A stretch of 64,000 nucleotides of DNA from Synechococcus sp. LTW-R (lineage in GTDB: Bacteria; Cyanobacteriota; Cyanobacteriia; PCC-6307; Cyanobiaceae): positions 2,351,534 through 2,415,533 of the forward strand of contig NZ_CP059060.1 of the NCBI RefSeq assembly GCF_014217875.1, written 5' to 3'. The notes beneath the pieces are model-generated. The model saw only the letters and a program-made list of their open reading frames with translations, was not told where the DNA came from and ran no database searches. Shown here in pieces: positions 56,838-62,949 of the stretch. The position numbers and the translations under genes were made by a program. Every line of letters starts with the position of its first letter. Within the stretch, counting starts at the first letter, position 1.

Positions 56838-57383
56838 TTAACGATCCCAGCCATCCAGGATTTCCATCCGCGCGAACCCGAGCGGAGCAGCCGAAGGGTT
56901 CGGTCCTGCCGGAAGCGCCTCGACCGCAAACAGATAGAGGTCGTTCAGAGAGGGATTGTTGGGCGGCCGCAGAACCACGGTCAGTGTCGAACCTGGAGGT
57001 GGTGGATCGGGAAAATCCACACGCATGCTGCGTTTTTGCTCATGGAACTGGGCTTCGACTGGAATGGCCTCGCCTTCTTGGCGCGGGCGGCCGAAGAACG
57101 CGCTGGTTTCCTTGGGATCGATCCAGAAGGTTTGATCGCTCCCTGAGGTTTGGGTGATCACCAGGCCCCCGAGATGGACACCCGCGTTCTCGGCCAGCGC
57201 GACCGTGAAGTTGTACTCGGGGCCGCCGGCATCGACGTACCAGTCGTAGTTGGTGAACTCCACCCGCCAGGGGGGCTGGGTGAAAAAGCTCTGACCGTTG
57301 AGTTCGAGCGTCCAGCCTGGGCTGGAAGTCAGGACGCTCAATAAGCCGATCCTCAGCCAACGGCTCAGCTTGAGTGCGGCCAT
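56838..57383 (-). CDS. DUF2808 family exported protein
   Basis: 181 residues from ATG 57383 (MAALKLSRWLRIGLLSVLTS, a signal peptide). An upstream GC-rich extension to 57485 is not coding-like. The mature part is beta-rich with the DUF2808 pattern: PPWRVEFTNYDWYVDAGGPE, YNFTVALAENAGVHLGGLVI, RPRQEGEAIPVEAQF and DFPDPPPPGSTLTVVLRPPN, ending in LFAVEALPAGPNPSAAPLGF. DUF2808 proteins are periplasmic or surface proteins of unknown role found in cyanobacteria. A 58-residue gene starts the unit seven bases upstream. Confidence 0.8.
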   Translation of the reverse strand: MAALKLSRWLRIGLLSVLTSSPGWTLELNGQSFFTQPPWRVEFTNYDWYVDAGGPEYNFTVALAENAGVHLGGLVITQTSGSDQTFWIDPKETSAFFGRPRQEGEAIPVEAQFHEQKRSMRVDFPDPPPPGSTLTVVLRPPNNPSLNDLYLFAVEALPAGPNPSAAPLGFARMEILDGWDR

Positions 57384-57390
57384 CGCTGGC

Positions 57391-57567
57391 TTACGCGGCG
57401 AGATCCTTCTGCTGTTGCTGGCGCAGGCGAAGGGCCACAAGCTTCTCCTTTTCGCGGAGGGCCTCCAGTTGCTCGCTTGAGACACGCGGGTTATGGACCT
57501 CCCAATCCCGATCTGCCGCCAGAGCGGCGTCTCCTGGGCCTGCGCTGTTGGAAACGCTGTGTTCCAT
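57391..57567 (-). CDS. Small protein of unknown function, 58 residues
   Basis: ATG 57567 to TAA 57391. Translation: MEHSVSNSAGPGDAALAADR, then DWEVHNPRVSSEQLEALREK, then a helical Lys/Leu/Arg/Gln-rich tail (LVALRLRQQQQKDLAA). It is soluble, with a strongly amphipathic C-terminal helix. The stop lies seven bases before the DUF2808 start, so co-translation is likely. It is too short for most gene finders. Confidence 0.55.
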   Translation of the reverse strand: MEHSVSNSAGPGDAALAADRDWEVHNPRVSSEQLEALREKEKLVALRLRQQQQKDLAA

Positions 57568-57714
57568 GGTCTGGCGCTGCGGCTTCGTCTACTCCAGCAC
57601 TCTCACGGCATCGCCGGATCAGGTCTTAATGCTTGTGTAAGGCCCGGTATTTCTGCTCTGGACGCCGTTCTTCCACTCGTCGTAGGAAAAGAGCCACAGC
57701 CAGAGGAGGAGACC

Positions 57715-57885
57715 ATGGCTGATCAACGCAACCTCGAATCAGGCAGCTGCGAACGCCGGACCTGCTTGAAATGGCAGCCCTCTGGGGAGCTCTCCGAGCA
57801 TGACTTCGCGAATCTGATGGAGCTCCTGCTTGTGGCAGACCAGGAGCTCCACGCTGACGATCACTGTGATCTGAAGAGCGCTTGA
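57715..57885 (+). CDS. Small protein of unknown function, 56 residues
   Basis: ATG 57715 is preceded by a strong ribosome site (AGGAGGAG, seven bases upstream), the best support for this start. The protein MADQRNLESGSCERRTCLKW is followed by QPSGELSEHDFANLMELLLV and an acidic tail with a last Cys. It has three Cys and no membrane segment. The stop overlaps within a few bases with the convergent small gene at 57886. Confidence 0.6.
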   Translation: MADQRNLESGSCERRTCLKWQPSGELSEHDFANLMELLLVADQELHADDHCDLKSA

Positions 57886-58050
57886 TCAGCGCAGGGCAAC
57901 GGGTTGCTGCTGCTCGCTGGCGCGGGCCAGGTCTTCGCTGAGGACCAGGAGCGCCATGCCCATCAGGGCGAGGGCAGTGCCGCGGTCTTCCGTGCTGCAG
58001 TTCTCGATGAGCCGGGCCGTTTCGAGGTGTTGGCTCCAACTCAGCTGCAT
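57886..58050 (-). CDS. Small protein of unknown function, 54 residues
   Basis: ATG 58050 to TGA 57886. It reads MQLSWSQHLETARLIENCST, then EDRGTALALMGMALLVLSED, then LARASEQQQPVALR. The whole chain looks helical, with a hydrophobic centre too short and too polar for a confident membrane span. The frame is closed by TGA three codons upstream, so ATG 58050 is the natural start. Longer GC-rich open frames overlapping here lack protein-like composition. Confidence 0.5.
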   Translation of the reverse strand: MQLSWSQHLETARLIENCSTEDRGTALALMGMALLVLSEDLARASEQQQPVALR

Positions 58051-58210
58051 GCGGGTGCATCAGGCGTGACTTGACTATCAATGCAGCGAGGACGCCTGCG
58101 TGGCTCTGATTACAACCTGAAACACTGACAATCCAGCGGCTCGGTAGTTCTGGTTACGTCTTTCCTGGTTCAGGCTGATACGTTTCGATTGCTCATCGGT
58201 TGAAGGCACG

Positions 58211-58396
58211 ATGTCCAACTCGATTGAACTCACCGTTGGCCAACAGTTTGAAATGGAGCGGTTCAATCGCGCTTTGGATGCCACAACGGATCCAGATCAA
58301 TTGCGCAGCCTGGCGAAGCAGTTGATGCAGGCTTGGCAGACGCAGAAAGCAGCGACGAAGTGGGTTGTTGAGCAGCAGAGCGGCCGCTGCGACTAA
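58211..58396 (+). CDS. NblA-like small protein
   Basis: 61 residues: MSNSIELTVGQQFEMERFNR, then ALDATTDPDQLRSLAKQLMQ, then AWQTQKAATKWVVEQQSG. The pattern L-[ST]-x-QQF-x-x-x-x-F at the start, a central DxDQLRxLAKQL helix and a basic/aromatic end resemble NblA/Ycf18, the two-helix adaptor that targets phycobilisomes for Clp degradation on nutrient starvation (family knowledge). Length fits (55-65). The similarity was judged by eye only, and the C-terminal phycobilisome-binding residues are not clearly conserved, so a generic small helical protein remains possible. Confidence 0.6.
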   Translation: MSNSIELTVGQQFEMERFNRALDATTDPDQLRSLAKQLMQAWQTQKAATKWVVEQQSGRCD

Positions 58397-58899
58397 GACA
58401 GCCAGTCGAGGGGAAGCGAAAAGGTCAGGACCCCGTGGGTGTTGGCCGTTGGCCCGGGGGTGACCGCAACGCAGGCCAGCTCTCGATCGTTCCAGGCCTC
58501 CCGTGATTTCGCCACAAAGGCTGCAGAATCACCGACGGACCACACCGCGTGTCCCTTTTCTTCGCGCTCTTCTCTATAGCGCTCGTAGATCTCCGTGAAG
58601 GCTTCTGCCTCAGAACTATCGAGAAATTCCGATAACGCCAGCTCGGGGTCGCTCTCTCGAGCACGCTTCAGGAAGGACTGAAGCAAGGGGCTATCTAGGG
58701 CGCTGCTGGCGACCAGGACCGAATTAATCGTTCCCACGTGGGTGGTCACCACCTGAGGGGCTGCGTTGCGGGCATCGATCACCGCACAAATGGTGGAGAG
58801 GGACCACTCCCGCTCGGCCTTGACCAGGTTGGCCGGTGCGCGCAGCAGCTGACGCACGTCGCCGACGAGATTTTTGACGAACTGCTCGGAATCCCCCAT
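58393..58899 (-). CDS. Conserved picocyanobacterial protein of unknown function (paralog B)
   Basis: 168 residues with the same block order as 56338-56820: SLSTICAVIDARNAAPQVVT, VGTINSVLVASSALDSPLLQ, LSEFLDSSEAEAFTEIYERY, HAVWSVGDSAAFVAKSREAW and a hydrophobic strand ACVAVTPGPTANTHGV. It is soluble and acidic; no known fold was recognised. It overlaps the end of the convergent NblA-like gene by four bases. Identity to paralog A is clearly partial, so the duplication is old. Confidence 0.7.
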   Translation of the reverse strand: MGDSEQFVKNLVGDVRQLLRAPANLVKAEREWSLSTICAVIDARNAAPQVVTTHVGTINSVLVASSALDSPLLQSFLKRARESDPELALSEFLDSSEAEAFTEIYERYREEREEKGHAVWSVGDSAAFVAKSREAWNDRELACVAVTPGPTANTHGVLTFSLPLDWLS

Positions 58900-58987
58900 C
58901 GCCCCATCTCCCCTTTGGCAGACCGTAGCGATTGCGGAGCTTGGATGAAGCGACTAGGACTGCTGGGCGCAGCCTGGATCCCGGCGG

Positions 58988-59236
58988 ATGCTGGTTTTGA
59001 ACATCACCAACGCCTCCAAGGTCGTGGCGGCCAAGACGAATCGCTTCTTTGAAGCGCTCACACCCGACCGTCTCGATCAGAAGCTGGTCGAGGAGCAGGT
59101 GATGAAGGGGCTGATCGAGCAGCTCAGGGCCGAGGGCATCGAGGCCGAGGTGGCCCTCGTCGATGGCCTCGAGTTCGGCAGCAAGGGGGTCTTGGTCACC
59201 GAGCGCCTGCGCACCAAGCACCGCGAACGCATCTAG
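58988..59236 (+). CDS. Small conserved protein of unknown function
   Basis: 82 residues from ATG 58988: MLVLNITNASKVVAAKTNRF, FEALTPDRLDQKLVEEQVMK, then GLIEQLRAEGIEAEVALVDG and a basic end. The beta-alpha pattern suggests a small mixed fold; there is no membrane segment. It occurs alone on the plus strand, and its stop overlaps the convergent membrane-protein gene at 59233 (shared ctag). Confidence 0.65.
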   Translation: MLVLNITNASKVVAAKTNRFFEALTPDRLDQKLVEEQVMKGLIEQLRAEGIEAEVALVDGLEFGSKGVLVTERLRTKHRERI

Positions 59237-59571
59237 CGCCGCTGGCGCCACTGCCAGAAGGCTCGGATCAGCTTCCGGTGGGGTGGGGTGACATCCACCA
59301 TCGGCCGCGGGGCGGCCTGTCGATAGAGGGTCTCAAAGAACGGCTCCAGCGGCGTCCCCTGGCAGGGGTTGCGCTGTTGTGCCGCGACCGTCTGTTCGGC
59401 CTCCTTGCGCAGCCGCCGCAGGGTCGGGATCAGCATCAGGCTGACCACTAGCGCCATCAGCAGCAGGTAGGGCAGCAGGCTGGCCAGCCAGATCGTGGCC
59501 ACCACGGCAGCAGCACCCTGCAGCAGGACCGTGATCCAGCGGGGTCGTGTGCGGCCAGGCAGCTGTTTCAC
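59233..59571 (-). CDS. Small membrane protein of unknown function
   Basis: 112 residues from GTG 59571; the frame stays open to 59634, but that part overlaps the preceding small gene. A hydrophobic hairpin ITVLLQGAAAVVATIWLASL and LPYLLLMALVVSLMLIPTLR gives one or two membrane spans, followed by a charged tail (RLRKEAEQTVAAQQR) and CQGTPLEPFFETLYRQA. It is the third gene in a tightly packed minus-strand trio of small membrane proteins (59885 to 59233), starting five bases after the preceding stop. Confidence 0.6.
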   Translation of the reverse strand: MKQLPGRTRPRWITVLLQGAAAVVATIWLASLLPYLLLMALVVSLMLIPTLRRLRKEAEQTVAAQQRNPCQGTPLEPFFETLYRQAAPRPMVDVTPPHRKLIRAFWQWRQRR

Positions 59572-59576
59572 AGGCG

Positions 59577-59756
59577 TTAGTCCTTGAGCACCGCGTGGAA
59601 GTCGCAGACCTTGCTCAGGCTCTCCTCGCCGCAAAAGTCAATGGTGTTCCTCGAGCGCTGCAGCCGCAGCTGGGAGGAGAGCAATCCGCTGCCCAGGAGT
59701 AGGACCCAGAAGCTGAGGACCGCTGCTGTTCGAAGCAGATCCCCGGCGCTCCTCAA
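59577..59756 (-). CDS. Small single-span membrane protein, 59 residues
   Basis: TTG 59756 to TAA 59577. It reads LRSAGDLLRTAAVLSFWVLL LGSGLLSSQLRL with one membrane helix near the N-terminus, then a polar tail with two Cys (DFCGEE, VCDFHAVLKD). The preceding gene's TAA lies two codons upstream of the TTG and the next gene begins five bases after the stop, a spacing that argues for a real coupled gene despite the weak start codon. Confidence 0.5.
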   Translation of the reverse strand: MRSAGDLLRTAAVLSFWVLLLGSGLLSSQLRLQRSRNTIDFCGEESLSKVCDFHAVLKD

Positions 59757-59759
59757 GAC

Positions 59760-59885
59760 TTAGCTGCTCCCGGCATGGCCCTTGTGCTCGAGCACAACGG
59801 CAACTTCTCGGATTAACTCTCGCACTCCATAGAGAGCCAGAGCGCTCACAATGCCTGCAACCAGTAGGGGCACGGCGTAGTCCAT
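59760..59885 (-). CDS. Small membrane protein, 41 residues
   Basis: ATG 59885 to TAA 59760: MDYAVPLLVAGIVSALALYG, then VRELIREVAVVLEHKGHAGS S. It has one N-terminal hydrophobic helix and an amphipathic basic/acidic second helix. It does not match PsbM, PetN, PsaM or Ycf12 as I know them. It begins a close-packed minus-strand trio of small membrane proteins. Confidence 0.5.
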   Translation of the reverse strand: MDYAVPLLVAGIVSALALYGVRELIREVAVVLEHKGHAGSS

Positions 59886-59909
59886 GGGGAATCGCGCGTT
59901 TCCCCTGTC

Positions 59910-60593
59910 TTATCTCCGGAACTTGGTTTTGGCGACGCCCCCCTTCCCCCAGCCTCCAGCGCGGCCCGACTTCCCGCCCCCCGCGCGGCCGCCCCGGCCC
60001 GATTGCAGCAGGGATTGAAGCCGGTGCTGTTCCTCGTCATCGACAGGCCGCCATTCGCCCGGCGCCAGTCCGTCCAGGTTGAGGGGCGGGCCACCATCCA
60101 TCAGGTCGATGGCCACCCGCAGCAGCCGCAGGGTGGGGAGCCCGACGGCCGCGGTCATTCGCCGCACTTGACGGTTGCGGCCCTCCCGCAGCTCCAGCTC
60201 CAGCCAGCTCGTGGGGATGCTCTGGCGCACGCGAATGGGTGGATCTCGCTCGGGCCAGCCCGGGTCATCGATCGCACGGGCTTGTGCGGGCAGGGTGCGT
60301 TGTCCCTGAATCACCAGCCCAGTGCGCAGGCTGCCTAAGGCCTCCTCGCTGGGGAGGCCTTCCACCTGGCTCCAGTAAAGGCGCCAATGCCCCCAGGCGG
60401 GGTCGGTCAGCCTCTGTTGCAGTCGCCCGTTGCTGGTCAGCAGGAGCAGGCCTTCGCTGTCCGCATCCAGCCGGCCCGCGGCGTAAACCCCGGGAACATC
60501 GATGTGATCGGACAGGCAGCCCCAGCGGCTCCCCTCTTCAGGGGTGAACTGACTGAGGACGCCGTAGGGCTTGTGAAAGAGAAGGGTCGTCAG
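59910..60593 (-). CDS. Pseudouridine synthase, RsuA/RluB/RluE family
   Basis: About 227 residues. LLFHKPYGVLSQFTPEEGSR opens the catalytic domain; the catalytic-Asp motif is GRLDADSEGLLLLTSNGRLQ; later blocks are YWSQVEGLPSEEALGSLRTG and WLELELREGRNRQVRRMTAA, all typical of the RluE-like branch that modifies uridine in 23S rRNA. A Gly/Arg/Lys-rich tail (GRGGRAGGGKSGRAGG) follows. There is no S4 domain. The frame is closed by TGA eight codons before LLFHKP and contains no ATG, GTG or TTG in between, so translation seems to begin at CTG 60593. Recognised from catalytic residues; the start is uncertain. Confidence 0.85.
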   Translation of the reverse strand: MTTLLFHKPYGVLSQFTPEEGSRWGCLSDHIDVPGVYAAGRLDADSEGLLLLTSNGRLQQRLTDPAWGHWRLYWSQVEGLPSEEALGSLRTGLVIQGQRTLPAQARAIDDPGWPERDPPIRVRQSIPTSWLELELREGRNRQVRRMTAAVGLPTLRLLRVAIDLMDGGPPLNLDGLAPGEWRPVDDEEQHRLQSLLQSGRGGRAGGGKSGRAGGWGKGGVAKTKFRR

Positions 60594-60613
60594 AAGCCGG
60601 CGCGCTGCTCAGC

Positions 60614-60745
60614 TCAGGAAGCCTGGCGAGCCTTCCAGAGATTCACAACCCCAATCGAGATCATCAGCAGTCCGATGTCCATCGAAACGGGGGGGAGAAC
60701 CATGCCGGCTGCCACAACAATCGTGAACGGCGACCCTAGCGACAC
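60614..60745 (-). CDS. Small hydrophobic protein, 43 residues
   Basis: GTG 60745 to TGA 60614 (first codon after a TAG): VSLGSPFTIVVAAGMVLPPV, then SMDIGLLMISIGVVNLWKAR QAS. It has two short hydrophobic stretches with a basic end; a shorter start at an internal ATG (29 residues) is possible. It resembles the size class of small thylakoid or cytochrome-complex subunits, but no specific one was recognised. It is divergent from infA, 43 bases away. Confidence 0.4.
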   Translation of the reverse strand: MSLGSPFTIVVAAGMVLPPVSMDIGLLMISIGVVNLWKARQAS

Positions 60746-60788
60746 CTAAGCTGTGGAGAGCACTTGGGTTGGCCACTAGCAGCAGCGC

Positions 60789-61055
60789 ATGATTGAGACC
60801 TCCGGCGTCATCGAGAAGGAACAGGGCAACGGGTTCTACCTGGTCACCCTCGAGCAGCCCGCTGGCCACCAATGCCTCTGCCGCGCCGCCGGCAAGCTGA
60901 CCAAGTTCCGCATCAAATTGCTCGCAGGCGACAAGGTGCTGGTGGAGATCAGCCCCTATGACCTCAGCCGTGGCCGCATCACCTACCGCGAGCGCAATGC
61001 CAATGCCGGCCCCCGTCCGGGCGGCAACCGTCCCGGTGGTCCCCGCCGCCGCTGA
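60789..61055 (+). CDS. infA: Translation initiation factor IF-1
   Basis: 88 residues. The S1/OB-fold sequence SGVIEKEQGNGFYLVTLEQP, then GKLTKFRIKLLAGDKVLVEI and SPYDLSRGRITYRER, is unmistakable IF-1. The C-terminus is extended by a Gly/Pro/Arg tail (GPRPGGNRPGGPRRR) beyond the usual about 72 residues. IF-1 binds the 30S A site during initiation. The ATG is preceded by a purine-rich stretch, and a strong terminator follows the stop. Confidence 0.95.
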   Translation: MIETSGVIEKEQGNGFYLVTLEQPAGHQCLCRAAGKLTKFRIKLLAGDKVLVEISPYDLSRGRITYRERNANAGPRPGGNRPGGPRRR

Positions 61056-61065
61056 TCAGCCCTCA

Positions 61066-61094
61066 ACCCCTGGCCCAGCGGCCAGGGGTTTTTT
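61066..61094 (+). terminator. Intrinsic terminator after infA
   Basis: A 10-bp perfect stem (acccctggcc 61066-61075 with ggccaggggt 61080-61089) has a four-base loop and six T's. It is 11 bases past the infA stop, between convergent infA and the NTRC gene. Confidence 0.9.
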
Positions 61095-61108
61095 GTGCGC
61101 TCTGCCCC

Positions 61109-62479
61109 CTAGAGCAGGCCTTCGATCGCGGCTTTGAACTCGCTGCGCTGCTTCACCCCGCGGAACTGTTGCTTGAGCTCCTTGTTCAGGAAGATCTGAA
61201 CGGTGGGAGTGCCGCTGACCCCGGCCTGCTGGGCGATCTCCTGTTCCGCCTCGATGTCGATCTCGATGCCCTGGGCTTGCCCCCCCAGTTCATCCAGTAC
61301 GCGCTTGAGCTGCGGCTTGAGCACGTGGCAGGGGCCGCAGGTGGGTGAGGTGTAGACGACCACCAGGGGCTTGGTGCTGTCGTGATACAGCTTCCTCAGG
61401 GCAAAACTTCCCTTCTGCCAGAGGGCATCTGGGCTGAAGTTCGCCTCATCGCTCACGGCGGTGCGCTTGGTTTCGCCCACCTCCGCCGGATCGACGGGCT
61501 CATGGCTGACGGTGACCGCGAGATCCTTCTCGGTGAGCCAACGTTCCGCGGCGAGCGCGGCTTGGCAACCGCTTCCGGCGGCCGTGATGCCCTGGCGCCA
61601 CTCCGCGTCGGCCACGTCACCAGAGGCGTAGACGCCCTCGACACTCGTCTCGGGACGTCCGGGTTCGGTGATCAGGTAGCCCTTGGCATCGGTGCTCAGC
61701 TGGTCGCGCACCAGCCGAGTGTTGGGGGTGTGGCCGATGGCATAGAACATCCCCCGCACGGCTAGCTCTTCGCTGGGGCCGCCGCTGGTGTCCTTGAGCT
61801 GGATCGCCTCCAGCCAGTCCCCGCCACTGCAATCCGCCACCTGACGGTTCCAGTGGACCTGGATCTTGGCGTTGGCGAGCACCCGATCCGCCATGGCCTT
61901 GCTGGCCCGAAGCTTGTCGCTGCGCACGATCAGGTGGACGCGGCTGGCGTATTTGGTCAGATAGACCGCCTCCTCGCAGGCGGAGTCCCCGCCGCCGACG
62001 ACCGCCAGCTCCACATCCCGGAACTGCGGAGTGGCGCCATCACAGATCGCGCAGGCGCTGATCCCGGCGTTCCAGAAGCGCTGCTCGCTGGGGAGGCCCA
62101 GGCGATTGGCGCTGGCCCCCGTGGCCAGGATCACGGCGTGGGCCTGGATGGTCTGCCCGTCGGCCTGAATCCGGAACGGCCGCTGGGAGAGGTCGATGGC
62201 GTCGGCATCGGCTTCCACCAACCGGGTGCCCCAGCGCACCGCCTGGGCCTTGATCCGGTCCATCAGCTCGGGGCCGAGGATCCCATCGGGGAAGCCCGGA
62301 AAGTTCTCGACGTGGGTGGTGGTCATCAGCTGACCGCCAGGGATTCCGCCGTCTTGAAAGCCTGTGATCACAACCGGGCTGAGGTTGGCCCGGGCGGCGT
62401 AGATCGCGGCGGTGTAACCGGCTGGACCGGAGCCCACGATGACGAGGTTTTCAACCGATCCGGGCGCGCCAGCGGCCAT
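61109..62479 (-). CDS. trxB: NADPH thioredoxin reductase with fused thioredoxin domain (NTRC)
   Basis: 456 residues. The FAD site VIVGSGPAGYTAAIYAARAN starts near residue 13; the redox disulfide is CAIC (143-146); the NADPH site is VVGGGDSACEEAVYLTKYAS; the second FAD motif is GVYASGDVADAEWRQGITAA. A C-terminal thioredoxin domain follows from about 355, with active site TSPTCGPCHVLK (Cys 379 and 382). The fusion is the chloroplast/cyanobacterial NTRC, which uses NADPH to reduce 2-Cys peroxiredoxins and other targets. All redox cysteines are present. It is convergent with infA. Confidence 0.96.
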   Translation of the reverse strand: MAAGAPGSVENLVIVGSGPAGYTAAIYAARANLSPVVITGFQDGGIPGGQLMTTTHVENFPGFPDGILGPELMDRIKAQAVRWGTRLVEADADAIDLSQRPFRIQADGQTIQAHAVILATGASANRLGLPSEQRFWNAGISACAICDGATPQFRDVELAVVGGGDSACEEAVYLTKYASRVHLIVRSDKLRASKAMADRVLANAKIQVHWNRQVADCSGGDWLEAIQLKDTSGGPSEELAVRGMFYAIGHTPNTRLVRDQLSTDAKGYLITEPGRPETSVEGVYASGDVADAEWRQGITAAGSGCQAALAAERWLTEKDLAVTVSHEPVDPAEVGETKRTAVSDEANFSPDALWQKGSFALRKLYHDSTKPLVVVYTSPTCGPCHVLKPQLKRVLDELGGQAQGIEIDIEAEQEIAQQAGVSGTPTVQIFLNKELKQQFRGVKQRSEFKAAIEGLL

Positions 62480-62606
62480 GACCTAAAGCGGAATGACTTC
62501 GCTTTAGTCTAAGGATCAACCCCTGGCCCATTGGGGTGAGCGGACGGGGCGGTTGCCCGAATCCCCTAGGTCAGAGGGAATAAAGGGACAGCGCTAAAGA
62601 TTCTCT

Positions 62607-62852
62607 TTAGATTTCAAGCAGGCCGTCGGATTCGCTGTTGGTTTCGTTCTCGGAGCGCGTCTTGAAGTTGGGGACCATCAAGACCTGGTCCAGGATCAGT
62701 TCGGGTTGGTCATCAGCGCAGAGGATCCATTCCCGGAACTCCTCTGTCAGGGCATAGCTGTCTTCGTAGAGCTCGCGATCATCCAGGCAAGCAATGCGTG
62801 TAACAGCCCAGTTGGTTGCAACTGTGATGCGCCGTTGGATTGAACCGTGCAT
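62607..62852 (-). CDS. Small protein of unknown function
   Basis: 81 residues from ATG 62852 (MHGSIQRRITVATNWAVTRI), then ACLDDRELYEDSYALTEEFR, EWILCADDQPELILDQVLMV and an acidic tail. The frame stays open to 63020 inside the helicase gene, but that part looks non-coding. It is soluble, with two Cys and no recognised family. It lies about 100 bases downstream of the helicase on the same strand. Confidence 0.55.
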   Translation of the reverse strand: MHGSIQRRITVATNWAVTRIACLDDRELYEDSYALTEEFREWILCADDQPELILDQVLMVPNFKTRSENETNSESDGLLEI

Positions 62853-62949
62853 GGTTCTCCGTGCGGTTGAGACCACGTTGGCGGTTGGAATGCCGCTTCC
62901 CGGGGTTGATTTGCACAAATTCGCATTCAGTGCCGAATAATTGATGTAG

